Assembly: GCF_018991925.1 (NCBI RefSeq)
Contig: NW_024735410.1
Location: 1 to 64,000, forward strand
Origin: Homarus americanus
Taxonomy: Eukaryota; Arthropoda; Malacostraca; Decapoda; Nephropidae
DNA: 64,000 nucleotides
Reading direction: 5' to 3'
A program made the translations under genes and the position numbers. Shown piece after piece: positions 25,126 through 37,003 of the stretch. Numbering within the stretch: the first letter of the stretch is position 1; each line of letters begins with the position of its first letter. The notes below the pieces were generated by a model. It saw only the letters and a program-made list of their open reading frames with translations, made no database searches and was not told the origin of the DNA.

Positions 25126-25737
25126 ATAATTGATTAATAATATGGTGGTTTTATACCTTTAGAATGATGTTTAACTAATTAATGATGATGATTATCCCTT
25201 TGATAACAATGCCTGAACAAATCTCTTCCTTCGATTTTCCTTTTTTGTACACATCCCTAAACCACAATTTCTTAAGTTATTATACAGCAGCTGAATGAAT
25301 ACATCACCCACCGCCTGTCCTTAGATACCAATATCCCACCTAAATATGAATGAAAACCTAACTTTACAGATAAGGATATGAAAGTAGTCGAGTACAGTGC
25401 AAGTCACATAAGCTCTTCCTAGTGTCCCGAAGAGTTAATATCCAGTGTGTTATATCCTCTAATGGGTTACCAGACTAAGTAATGGAACTAACTTTTATAC
25501 CCTTATTAATGTTCCTCTTCGATAATATTTTCTTGTGCGTGACTCACTCTAATACCGCATATATTTTCACACTTTTGGGCGGCCTTTGCTCCCTGCTGAG
25601 CGCGTCTCCCGAGCTGCAGGCTGATGGACTTTAGAAAATTCATACATAATGCATTCTCGTTAACACCATTCCTGCCACACATGTGTTCTTGCATGGTGAG
25701 AATGTGTGTCAGGACTGTGTGGCGGTTGTGTGAGGAC

Positions 25738-25738
<1 letters not shown>
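25126..25738. other. AT-rich spacer
   Basis: No gene recognised. Short ORFs here run into the CTGT microsatellite. Confidence 0.5.
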
Positions 25739-25796
<58 letters not shown>

Positions 25797-25797
25797 G
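25739..25797. repeat. (CTGT)n microsatellite
   Basis: About 15 CTGT units followed by a C run and CT-rich sequence. Confidence 0.97.
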
Positions 25798-25954
25798 CCC
25801 CCCCCTCCTCTCTCTCTCTCGCCTCTTCCACAATGGTCTGGTTGCCTGCCCCCACAGCAGTTACAAATCACAAACACACGGTGACAGCAAATTGTTATTA
25901 AAAGTCTAGATGTGGCCCTAGAGGAACATCCTTAACTTCTATGTTGTCCGCTTG

Positions 25955-26012
25955 CTAATTGGCTGTGAGACCCCCGCTATAAAGGGTCGGCACAGCGTCA
26001 CTGGTGCCCCAT
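25955..26012 (+). promoter_or_regulatory. Possible core promoter (inverted CCAAT, TATA)
   Basis: ATTGGCTG (inverted CCAAT box) lies about 20 bases upstream of TATAAA at 25,978-25,983, followed about 25-30 bases later by GTCACTGG. The spacing suits a pol II core promoter or an LTR U3. No transcription unit is recognisable downstream, so this is speculative. Confidence 0.2.
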
Positions 26013-26725
26013 AAGGTGAAAGAATCGCCTTCTCATTGACCTGAGAAAAGACAATGAGAATATGGGGTGGACTATCATGATTATTCATTTCATTCGTGTA
26101 TATATTGTACACATTAATGTTTACGAGTTTTTCTCATGTCACAGCTAGTTGATTAGATAAAAGGATTCCCCTCATGCGTCATATACCACAATTGGCAACC
26201 AACTACCTGGGTCATCATGCAACATCTGGGTGACCCAGGGCGTCCCCTCTCTGGGTACAGTCTGTGCATAATAAGCTGAAAACCCGTGATATCTAATGGC
26301 CTCGAGACAGTATTTTCTGCAACACTTCGTACATTTTATTCTTCATTTAGTTTAGATCCTAAGTTGTGAAATATATCAACCTGATTTCTACTCTGTTATA
26401 TTGTTTTATTTTTTTACTGTATTGATTAAGCCTCTTTCTGTATATTCCTGTGTTGTTTGGATAATCAACAATCTTCTCTTCCTTACACAGAAGTAGACTA
26501 GAACTTGTAAATAATTTGTCATAATGATAAATTCGTCGAAAAATGACTGCTCACAAAATTTTCCTTTAAGCCAGCTCAATGAACACTCAACCAAACAGTA
26601 ATGCAATTTGATCTGGCAATTAGTGAGGACGGGGAGGAATTTCATTAAACAACATTCGCTCATCTCTAGTTCAGTGATATTGTGGCGGCGATATTAAAAT
26701 GAGTTTATTTCATTCGTGATAGCTA
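26013..26725. other. AT-rich spacer
   Basis: No gene recognised. Confidence 0.5.
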
Positions 26726-27000
26726 AGACGGTGGTGATGGTGGTGGCGGTGGTGGTAGTGGCGAATTGGCGATGGTGGTGGTGGTGAATTGGCGATGGTG
26801 GTGGTGGTGGCGGTGGTGGTAGTGGTGCTGGTAATGGTAGTGGTTGTGGTAGTGGCGCTAGTGGTGAGAGTGATAGTGCTAGTGATGGAAATGATGTTAA
26901 CTGTGGTAGTAGTGTCAGTGGTGGTATTGTAGGTGGCAGTAATGATAGTGGTTGTGGTGATAGTGGTTATGTTTATAATGATGGGCGTAATGGTGGTGAT
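26726..27000. repeat. GGT/GTG/AGT trinucleotide-rich tract
   Basis: GGTGGTGGT and GGTAGTGG words with an internal duplicated GAATTGGCGATGGTGGTG block at about 26,762-26,800. The minus-strand ORF is a Thr/Ile repeat artefact. Confidence 0.85.
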
Positions 27001-28214
27001 AATGTTTATATCTGTCCTGATTATCAAATGGCAATGTTTATACCTGTAATGGCTATCAAATGGTAATGTTTATACCATCCAGACAGTCACAGTAGCGATA
27101 GTAAGATTATTGCACTGGTCATGTAATATTGGATGCGATACTTTTCTTGATAGTAGCGCCAACTTAAATCTGGAACTGCTATAAACTTGACGGCGGGCGG
27201 AAACCTTTTATACTACTGTTGGGAACTTAGAGAATGTTGGTGTTGATGAGGGAACACTTTGGTGTGAAGTGTGTTAAGGTGTGACGGTAGTAGTGGTGGT
27301 GGTGGTGTCGGGGTTACAATAATGGTATAATCACGTAAGGTTAGCGTCTTTCAGTATCCTTACTATAGTTACCAATTGTACGGATGTGTTAGTAAATGTT
27401 TTGGAAGAAAGTGAGTTAATATTGATGTGTTGTCTCTTTATGAGTAGTAAATAAAAGTTGTTTTTTAGTGTCTGTATAAATTCAGATATACTACAATAAC
27501 TGAGAAATGTACGATATTTGTAAATATCGCTGTCCACTTGTTTGAAGAAGTTGATGATCGTATGAGATTATTGCTAGAAATGTGATAAAGGTCTTCATTG
27601 CGTGTCTGTGAAGTTACTGTACATCCCTTGTCCCCGTAGTGAAAGGGAGAGAGAGATACATAGATAGATAAATAAGATGAGAGAGAGAGATAGAGACAGG
27701 CAGGTAAGTACTGTATAGAGTTCCAGTCAGGGATCGTTTGTTAATCCACCTGAGAACACCTTAATGTAACCCTGTGGTGGAGAAGTATAAGAGTATGCTA
27801 GCTTTACCGCTGTCACACCTTGTTGACTGTAGATAATACGTCCTGTAACCTTTTATATTCATTCAGAAATCTATACAGTATTACTCTTGTCACAATCTGC
27901 TGGGTTTATGTACGGATTAACTAACACAGAGCCACAAGAGAATATGGTAGACTCAGTGCTAGGAGCCTACAGTCACACGTCAGGGAGGTGTGAAGTACAG
28001 TGTAAATCTCGCTAGAACACCTGTGACCTAAATGTTTAGTCAACAGGTTAATTGGCTGTGAAGGTGGCCTAGATGTTACCTGTAACGTGACAGGAAATGA
28101 TGAGATAAGTTATGAATTACTGTGCGGAACATAACAGGATATGATGATGTATGAAGCTTAATCGAGTTAATTTATATAAGGACTGTCTGTCTGTATGATG
28201 GCAGAGGGCATTTC

Positions 28215-28216
<2 letters not shown>
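27001..28216. other. AT-rich spacer
   Basis: Two copies of an AATGGCAATGTTTATACC-like word lie near 27,027 and 27,058. No gene recognised. Confidence 0.5.
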
Positions 28217-28255
<39 letters not shown>

Positions 28256-28279
28256 TGTGGTGGTGGTGGTGGTGGTGTT
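28217..28279. repeat. Compound (GA)n-(TGG)n microsatellite
   Basis: GA run to about 28,253 followed directly by TGG units. Confidence 0.95.
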
Positions 28280-28490
28280 GGTGCTGGCCACGTTCCATAT
28301 TAATCAGAGGCAGTTGTGTTGGATAATCTCTTTTGCTCTGACCCCTGTAGCTGCTGGCCTTTATGCTCTTTTGTCCAGTATCCAATTGATTCATCTCTGC
28401 CCGGCGTCCCACTCACTTGCCAGGTTATATCAAATCAGTCTATATGTTTACGTTTTTTCCCCCAGAATTATTGGTTTTACAAAGGGACAA

Positions 28491-28498
28491 CACACACA

Positions 28499-28541
<43 letters not shown>

Positions 28542-28560
28542 ACACACCCACACACACACG
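28491..28560. repeat. (CA)n microsatellite
   Basis: CA run with a few CCCACA interruptions. Confidence 0.95.
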
Positions 28561-29573
28561 TAAGTGAGTTGTTATTTTTGTCATAATAAGTGATCAATTA
28601 TTTTGTAATTCCTTAATCTCTCAGTATATCTTTTGGTCTCCTGTATCTAATTTACCTACTATATTCTTTTTTTTTCCAATTATTATTTTCTAACTATCCA
28701 TCGTCTTTTTTCACACTGTTAGACTTGACTGGTACCATAACATCTTGATAATATTCTCTTTGTCATGAGATGTCGCGTAACATTTCTTAACCATTTACAG
28801 TACAGCACAAATACTGAGGCTTGTTCTCTTTTTATTATTGTTATCATCATTCTCTTGCTCTCTCATTCTTCTCCCTGTGTCTCTCTTGTTCTCCTATTCT
28901 TCTCTCTGTCCCAGTTGTTCTCATTATTCTCCCTCTATCTATTCTCCTTGTCTCCGTTATTCTCTTATTATTCTCCCTGGATATTCTTCTCTAATTATCC
29001 TCCCTGTCTCCCTTGATCTTTCATTATTCTCCAAAGTCATATTTCCGGCCTTTGTATCCGCTGTGTGTGTGACCTATGACTTTTATCCCTTCATAATCAG
29101 TCTTCCCGCAACAAATATTACCTGTACTTGGTCTCCTCATAAATGTATGTATTTTGTGTACTATGTTTTTTTTTTAATGACTATAACTGGCATCCTCTCG
29201 TAATAAACAACAGTCCTTTAATATCGTCAGACATTTTCCTCCTCCTCCCTCCTAGTTTTCCTGTCTGTGATTCCCTTTTGATCTCTGACAAGCTTCTGTG
29301 ATCTTTCTTCTTCACTTTCACTGGTTTTCCATTGATCTGCAGTTGACTATTCTGCTTTCTTGAGCCAAATAGATTTATGTTGTTAAAACCAGGTTTCCAT
29401 ATTTAGCCTCTTGTGTTATTGTTTTGTTTTTGTTTTTGTCTGTATTATAATTCTATTTACATTCGATGTAGACCACTGAGCTGCTATTGTGAATTTGGTT
29501 TCGATACAGGCAATGTATTTTACTCTAGTCTAAATTCTTGTGTATTGCTTGCAGTTGCATATCATTAAAAAGT

Positions 29574-29575
<2 letters not shown>
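28561..29575. other. T/C-rich spacer
   Basis: A loosely repeated TTATTCTCCCTG word occurs several times in 28,850-29,030. No gene recognised. Confidence 0.45.
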
Positions 29576-29652
<77 letters not shown>

Positions 29653-29661
29653 TATTATTAC
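29576..29661. repeat. (ATT)n microsatellite
   Basis: ATT run of about 85 bases with one ACT interruption. Unlike the ATT tracts at 37.0, 37.56 and 56.4 kb, no LINE 3' end (AATAAACCG) precedes it. Confidence 0.95.
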
Positions 29662-30241
29662 ACAAAGGGGTGGAGTTAGCTTATGAACCCCTATAGCAAT
29701 CAGGATTAACAAATGACCTGTACACTTCACCTCGAGTAATTTGTGTTTCCTTATATGTAATTATCTCCCCTAATACGTTCATGAGATATTACCCCTTCAC
29801 TCTCCCCCTCTGTGTCCTGTGTTCGTGACTTATCCTGATATGAAGGTGACAACTCTTGAAGCAGTGGACCGACTTTATTGAAACTTGTCAGACTATTGGT
29901 CAATACAAGAGTTCCAATAAGATGAATAATATAATCTATAAACTCCGATTAAAACTAGTAATTTGCTTGATATTTTCCCCATTTGGATTATAATTAATGG
30001 CATTGGTATCTGGTATATGGTAGCGATAGTTTACGGTCTTGTGTTGTTGGTGTGTGTGTGTGTGGCGATGAAAAAATATTGTATATGATGTCAGAGTATT
30101 ATATATCTGCCTCAAAGGTCATGGTGATATATACATACCCAACAATATGAAATAACATCTGAGGAATGGAGAATACCTGACCAAAATGCGACTTCTTTTG
30201 CCAGGAATTTGGTGGAAAATGTTTTACAGTCATTTTGTTAC
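29662..30241. other. AT-rich spacer
   Basis: No feature recognised apart from a short GT run near 30,049. Confidence 0.5.
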
Positions 30242-30310
30242 CTTGCGAGAGACAAGCAGACAGACAGACACACAGAGGCAGAGAGAGACAGAGAGACAGA
30301 GACAAGAAGG

Positions 30311-30354
<44 letters not shown>

Positions 30355-30592
30355 GGCAGAGAGAGACAGAGACAGGAAGTTAGACAGATAGACAGACAGG
30401 CAGACAGACACAAAGAAAGAGACAGACATACAGGCAGACAGACACAGAGAAACAGACAGACCGACAGACAGACAGACAGGCACATAAAGGGAAACATGGA
30501 AACAAAGACAGAAGAGACAGAGACAGACAGACAAGCACAGAGATAAAGACACGCAGAAACAGACAGAGAGACAGACAGATACAAACAGACTG
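30242..30592. repeat. (CAGA)n-type tetranucleotide tract with variants
   Basis: CAGACAGA units with GAGAGACAGAGAC interruptions. ORFs on both strands are Arg/Gln/Thr/Asp or Cys/Leu/Ser/Val repeats produced by the tract. Confidence 0.92.
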
Positions 30593-30661
30593 TATAAATC
30601 GGGAAGAAGACAACAGTGTGACAGCAGTCATCTTATATATGATATTACAATTGAATCACCC

Positions 30662-31312
30662 CGCAGGACACAATCCCCTCTCTCCCCTCTTACAATTCCC
30701 TCTCTCCACTCTCTCACTTCCCTCTCCCCTTTCACACTTCCCCTCTGCCCTATCACACTTCCCCTCTCCTCTTTCACACTTTCCCTTCCGCTCCTATGCT
30801 TCCCTTTCCCCTCTCACACTTCCTTCTCCCCTCTCACACTCTCCTCTCCCCTATCACACTTCCCTCTCCCCTCTTACACTTCCCTTTCCATTCTCACACT
30901 TTCCCTCTCCCCTCATCACACCTCCCTCTCCCCTCCTTACACCCCCCTCTCACCCCCACTCTCTCCCTTCCCACACTTCCCTCTCACCTCCCCACACTTC
31001 CCTCCCTTCCCCACACCTCCCCACACTCTCTCCCTTCTCACACCTCCCCTTCCCTCTCACACTCTCTCCCTTCCCACCCCCTCCCCTCACACTCTCCTCC
31101 CACACCCCCCCCTCCCCACACCTCTCCCTTCTCACACTTCCCTCTCCCTTCTCACACTTCCCTCTCCCTTCTCACACTTTCCTCTCACCTCCCACACTTC
31201 CCTCTCCCTTCCTACACTTCCCTCTCCCCTCTCACACTTCCCTCTCTCCTCCCACACTTTCCTCTCACCTCTCACACTTCCCCCTCCCCTCTCACACTTC
31301 CCTCTCCACGAT
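30662..31312. repeat. Pyrimidine-rich minisatellite, about 20 bp unit
   Basis: CACACTTCCCTCTCCCCTCT (20 bases) recurs about 30 times with variants. The tract is almost all C and T on the + strand with few TA/TG words. This removes stops and leaves a 279-codon ORF (30,618-31,457) of Ser/Pro/Leu/His/Phe repeats. I treat that ORF as an artefact. Confidence 0.92.
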
Positions 31313-31552
31313 AGACAATACCGGGGTTTTTGTCATATGTAAACAGGGAGATGGAGTTGAGGCCGTGGCACTCAACATACAGACTCGACTAATGTGCAAA
31401 CTTGTGGTACACGAAATTGAACTGAGAGACAAAGTCCCCATGAACTCTGTAAATTGATCTATATTACATGACTGAAATAACTCACACGTGACTTAGAGAT
31501 ACCAGGGTAATTGTATATGGTTTATTATGATGATATTTGGGTTATGAATTTT
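31313..31552. other. Spacer
   Basis: No feature recognised. Confidence 0.5.
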
Positions 31553-31755
31553 GTTTCATTATCTTAACACCTGGGAAATGATGTATATAGCTCATTATCT
31601 TAACACCTGTGCTATGATGTATATAGCTTATTATCTTAACACCTGGGATATGATGTATATAGCTCATTATCTTAACACCTGTGCTATGATGTATATAGCT
31701 TATTATCTTAACACCTGGGATATGATGCATATAGCTCATTATCTTAACACCTGGT
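31553..31755. repeat. 36 bp minisatellite with dimeric alternation
   Basis: The unit holds TTATCTTAACACCTG then ATGATGTATATAGCT. Copies alternate between CTGGGATATG with AGCTCATT and CTGTGCTATG with AGCTTATT, giving a 72 bp higher-order unit. Because 36 is a multiple of three, the frame stays open and gives repeated-peptide ORFs on both strands, with no other sign of coding. Confidence 0.92.
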
Positions 31756-31855
31756 AGATTAACATGTAAATAACCCTCAGTACACTAACATAACAGAGTA
31801 CACTTAGAAACCAAACCATATGTGAGGATAAAAGTTACCTTGTTGTTGCAGGTCC

Positions 31856-32033
31856 ATTGGTTGTACTCACCATCACCGCTGGTCGTACTCACCATCACCA
31901 CTGGTCGTACTCACCATCACCGCTGGTCGTACTCACCATCACCACTGGTCGTACTCACCATCACCGCTGGTCGTTCTCACCATCACCGCTGGTCGTACTC
32001 ACCATCACCACTGGTCGTTCTCACCATCACCAC
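31856..32033. repeat. 22 bp minisatellite, about 8 copies
   Basis: CTGGTCGTACTCACCATCAC plus CG or CA is repeated head to tail; CG and CA forms partly alternate. The ORFs are period-22 artefacts in several frames. Confidence 0.95.
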
Positions 32034-32255
32034 ACACCGACAGGTATAGTAATAAATATTTTTACTTATCTGGTTTTGATGGAAAAACTTTGCATTTTCA
32101 CCGTCTACGATTTTCTATGACATAATATATATTTTTTATGAGTTCTTATAAATATGTCACCCGTCTAAGATAATATGGTATAAATTTATTAAAAACATTA
32201 AATAAATACCTCAACTGAACTGTAAAGCCGTTCCTCTCAATATGATTTCATTGTA

Positions 32256-32468
32256 CAGTCACCTGCACTTATACCTGGCACATTGACTGGAGGGTATTGT
32301 GAGCTATGGTACCTCTGCAGAACGCTTACTTAGCATCCTTAGTCTGGCTACTATTTCGAGGTTCCTTAGGGCCATTCTGGGAGTTTTAATACTAGGTCAA
32401 CAAACACAGAGTTGCCATATCTCACAAAATGCACCAGTCACAGTACTGGGTATAAGTGTAGGCGACTG
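32256..32468. mobile_element. Tc1-type MITE, copy 2 (213 bp, reversed)
   Basis: Begins CAGTCACCTGCACTTATACC and ends with the reverse complement of CAGTCGCCTACACTTATACC. TA at 32,254-32,255 and 32,469-32,470 flanks it. The centre (GGTTCCTTAGGGCCATTC) is the reverse complement of the centre of the copy at 24,165-24,374 (GGAATGGCCCTAAGGAACC), so this is the same family in opposite orientation. Confidence 0.85.
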
Positions 32469-32845
32469 TACCTAAAAACAAGATATGGAAAATCACAGAC
32501 AAGTGGAAGATATGTGTAGAAATATTCTCCCAGTCACATAAATCTTATCGCACAAATAAGAATGAATCTGGACAGAGTAATCTAATTTGGTTTATGTGAC
32601 CACAAACATGAAATATTCAAGAGGGTCCTGCGTGAAGTACCGTGTTGTGTAGATTATGTAGGAGCCTCCGTCACCATAAAGATACTTGTGCTGACCAGTA
32701 AACGATCATAAGAGAAAATATTCACAAGGATGTGCCATAAATTACAATACAGGATAGTTAATTAATATTATACTCGTAATGGTCTGGTTTTAGTGTAAGG
32801 GATTATGAAATATTTCTGGTCAGCCTTGTACCCAAAGTAAAGTGC
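32469..32845. other. AT-rich spacer
   Basis: No feature recognised. Confidence 0.5.
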
Positions 32846-32947
32846 GTGCCTGCGTGCGTGTATGCGTGCGTGCGTGCTTTCGTGAATGTACAATTGTACA
32901 TGCGTGCGTGCATGTGTATGCGTGAGTGCGTATGTGCTTGCACGGGA

Positions 32948-32983
<36 letters not shown>
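32846..32983. repeat. (TGCG)n/(TG)n compound microsatellite
   Basis: TGCGTGCGTG words pass into a pure TG run at about 32,951-32,983. Confidence 0.9.
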
Positions 32984-32986
<3 letters not shown>

Positions 32987-33458
32987 GCGTATTTGGGATA
33001 ATCATCCGATTAATCCCAAAACTATACCGACGTTTGTGCAAATAAACATAACTTTTTGTTTGTGTTGTTATACTGTAAGTTATGGTAATTGGTTCACAAA
33101 TGGTAAAATTTGCTGTATTTCATTTACGACATCATTTAATATCATAACATAACCAAACTCTATGTAAATTAGGTTTGGTAAACAATGATGCAATTCATTT
33201 ACAGTTTGTTTAACTGTACTGTATATTTGATTATCCCGATGATCACGGCCATATAGATACTCTTTTTGGCAATTGTTCTATGATGATATAATTCCATATC
33301 AACTGGTAATGTAACGATAATCAAAATAAATTACAAAAAAATGCGTTTCGTGTCGTCTTATTCAGAAAACCGTGAATTTCCTTTTGGTTTCGCATAAAAC
33401 TATTTCTACCGATAACCGCAAACTAAAGCCATATATATAGTGTGAGGTTTGTAGCCAT
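32984..33458. other. AT-rich spacer
   Basis: No feature recognised. Confidence 0.5.
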
Positions 33459-34060
33459 TGTTACGAGTTGGGGATTTAGAATATAGTTATACGTCTACCC
33501 AGATCCCAACAGGTAACAAAAAAAAAAAAGACAATCGGACTATAAAAGGGTAGACAAAGGATGCGAGTTTTCGTTGTGTATAATAAAGTACCATAAATCC
33601 CTTAACAAAATATTCAGCTTATAAATTACCCTTAACCAAACTTAACCTAAACATTAACAGTATATACATATTAATAAAACATAAAACAATCTTGAAGCAA
33701 GTGGACGTGGGGGAGGCAATACAAGATACAAATACTTAAGTGAGGAGCTGAGATGGCTGACGAGTAAGGCTGAGTATTGTAGAAGACGGTAGGTAGTCAC
33801 TGCACCGTAGGTTTAGAGGATAGATGATCCTGTGGTCACTTCCCAGAGCCAAGTGCTCTCTCCTCGAATTGGAGCTCACAAAGAAGACTTGGAGGAAGTG
33901 ACGCAACAACCAGGATATGGAGAAGGGAAACCCCGGAGTGTTAACTAAGACGAGTCATACTCGTGTCTCGTCCCTAGATGGCGTTGCTCGTGGTGCTGGG
34001 TAGGTAGATCAAGACAATAGATGGCGTGGTTCGTAGTGCTGGGTGGAGGGGTTCGTAACA
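33459..34060. mobile_element. Solo LTR, 602 bp, CCAT target duplication
   Basis: Starts TGTTACGA and ends TCGTAACA, a perfect 8-base terminal inverted repeat in the canonical TG...CA form. CCAT precedes it (33,455-33,458) and follows it (34,061-34,064), a 4-base duplication as made by many Ty3/gypsy integrases. Inside, TATAAAAGG at 33,541 and TAATAAA near 33,580 suit a U3 TATA box and a polyadenylation signal. No internal region or partner LTR is present nearby, so this is a solo LTR left by recombination. A degenerate CCTAA-like word run lies near 33,630. Confidence 0.85.
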
Positions 34061-35896
34061 CCATCAACACACGATGGAGGACGTGTGTGATGTTCGCTGT
34101 ACACATCTGCTATAACGACGCCATTTAACAAGAATCCAATGTCGTTATAGCGCTCAGCGGATATTACATTTACTGGCGAGAAAGTCCTTCCCTCCGGCTG
34201 ACTTTCTTGATAATGTTGCTCATATGAGGGCGTCAGGTGTTATGTGTATATACTGAGGTGATACAGTATATACCTGATATACTTTGTGTTTTACGTGGTG
34301 TAGTTGGTGTTATAAATATATAGATTTATATATAAACGCTCGTATATACCTGGAGTTCCACGTATTATATTTAATAATATTCAACAGGTTCTTGTTATCA
34401 GTAACACTCAGGTTGCCAAGTACTGTACTGTAGTTCACCGTAATAATGGCAGATGTGCTGTGCAGTCCGAAAACTTCATTCATGACTGATGTAAGCCATA
34501 AGTAGTTACAATAGCCATAGGCAGATCAAGCTGGAAAAAAAGTGATTGAGCATATCTTGCCACAACAAGACGCGGAGAACAGTACACAACATTATACTCA
34601 CTCTTTGGTATTTATATCTTTGTTAACTCATGCCGATCAGTTCTATCTTAACTCGGCAAATGTTCTTGCAAAACAGTTGATAGGATGGGCTTCTGTTAGG
34701 TTAGAAGGAATCAGGCGTTTGAGAATATGATGTCGCTCTCCTCTCACAAAAACCGATACAGCGTCCCTGTAGGCATCACACGAGCAAATTGTTCTCTCGA
34801 TTAGGATGCCTTCACCTTCTGACCAGATGTGATGGTGACAGTTCTTCCTGTTTATAAATTGGGTCTGATAAGATTCTCTCCAACTGTCTCTTTAGATTTC
34901 ATCTCTTGTCTATACTTCAACTTTCTGTCAGGACACACACCGCTGTAAACTTTTTTCTTCGTGTATTTTTGTGCTGTCAAACTTCTGCTGCAGTTGTTGT
35001 GTTATTTCCTTTTAGTCTTCTTCAGGCGCTGTTTCCTTCACTGGATGACTTGGTCCGATATTTACTAGGAAACGAATTATTCTCTTGAAAAGTTAACCTC
35101 TCTTTGTACTTTCTCAGGTGATGACTTATTGACGATTCTACAATTATTTACGACGATTTATTGAGTACATTTATCTCCCTTTGCTTAGTAACACTTTGGT
35201 TCTCACATAAAAAGCAAAAAAAAAAAATGAAATCACATAAATTTGGAGTCGGAAACTTCCTTGCAAAGACTTCAAGAGTAGCTCATCTGGCTTTGTATAC
35301 CAAAGACTGTAAATAGTGGTGAAAAATGTTATAAAATGGACAAACAAGAATAGAGCAACGTAGACATTGTAAATATTGTGGACAAGAGCTTGATGCATTA
35401 TTTATTCATGTGAGGGGGCCATAATCACAGGATACATTGGAATTAAGGTTTGTTCTATTGCGTCATATCATTTTGTTGACATAAATTTAATTAATTCGAG
35501 TGTTATTAGGAGTAGTGTAAACAACCATTAGAATATTAGCACTGGCGTATATGAGTTAGATCCGATTATCATTAGTGGAGATAGTTTATTAACCTCTTGT
35601 GTACGGAAGTCTCTCTGTGCTGAATAAAATTATCTCATGTTAACCAAATCAAATATTAAAAGTGGCGTCCCCGTAGTGAAGAGGTTAAAGAGTTATGTTG
35701 GTAAGTGTGGGATGACCTGATATTGTTAACATTTGTCTTATCTGAGATTAATTCGCCGACACCTGTCTGGTTAACGTCTCCCGGTCTGTTTATCTGTTCC
35801 CCTGTGTTTTGTTTTCACTCGTGTCCGTTCACCCGAAGATCTGAGAATACCGGCACGAAAAGTTTTGGGACGTTTGTGTTTCATGTTGCATTTGAC
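34061..35896. other. AT-rich spacer
   Basis: Holds an 11-base perfect inverted repeat, GCTATAACGAC at 34,109-34,119 and GTCGTTATAGC at 34,141-34,151. Short ORFs (60-75 codons) have no recognised domain. The segment near 35,648-35,685 resembles one near 6.17 kb. Confidence 0.5.
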
Positions 35897-35923
35897 CACA
35901 CACACACACACACACACACACAT

Positions 35924-36003
<80 letters not shown>
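35897..36003. repeat. (CA)n microsatellite
   Basis: CA run of about 105 bases with two CATACA interruptions. Confidence 0.97.
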
Positions 36004-36006
<3 letters not shown>

Positions 36007-36039
36007 TCAACCGTCAGTGAGACAAGACGTGCCCCGAAG

Positions 36040-37003
36040 GCGCTCCCGGTTTTAGCAGCCAGGCCGAGTCTGTTTGGCCCTGCCCACTCCCCCTGCTATA
36101 CCCCAACGCCCTACCAGCCTTACTACACCGGGATTTATTCAGCAAAACATTCTAGTGATTAGTGAACGATTGATTACGGAGCAGTGTTCCTATAGTGCAC
36201 TTAAGGAACTTTCTCAGCAAAGCATTCAAGTCATCAGTGCAATAAGTGATTATCATACAGTGCTCGATAGTGCACCCCAAGGAAAAATCAGACAGTGGGC
36301 ACTTTATCGGTCACCTTTAAAGTGCCAGTGACAAGGACCACCGCGGTGTTTACATATATCGTGATAACTGTGTCGGCGACCCCAAGCACCAGGGACAAAG
36401 ACCCACGGTCTTTACGACTGACAAATATTAACAGATGTCTACCAGTGTCAGTGGCCCTCAAAGTGCCGTCAGTGACGAACACTTCCGTCCGCCCACAACA
36501 GATTTCAACAGATGGCCACCAATCACTTACTCCCGACGCACTCTGTACCATCTAAAGCGTGGGAACGGTTATCCTGATGGCAGTGTTATCGCTCGACTCA
36601 AGTCACTGAACATATTCCACGCGCGGAGCCGTAGACAAGGCCGTCATACACATAAGCCCATTAGAACCGTAACCTCCACTAGGAAACCGGAGAAACCCAC
36701 CCCTGACAGACCATACCACCACACTGAAGTTCCACGGATATGGTATGATCTCCCGTCTTTACTGCTATCCAACGTCACTTCCCTAGCTAAATCAGTGTAT
36801 TCACTCCCAGTAAACACTACTCCTTGCACTGTCACTATGTTGAAATGAACTGTAGTTTGAGCTTTTCCCCATTTAGTTATTATATGTCTTATTTGTGTCA
36901 CTCATGTTACTTGTATATTATTTGTAATTCGTAACCCATTCCCCAAATATGTAACTGTATATTTTCAGCCTTCTGGCTGCCAAGCTCTTTCAATAAACCG
37001 TTA

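Noticed and set aside
29220..29480. Possible further antisense LINE RT remnant
   Set aside because: Composition resembles other LINE flanks but I could not find any conserved RT residues.
30618..31457. 279-codon ORF, the second longest in the window
   Set aside because: It lies almost entirely in a 20 bp pyrimidine-rich minisatellite; its protein is Ser/Pro/Leu/His/Phe repeats and other frames are also open. Absence of stops follows from composition.
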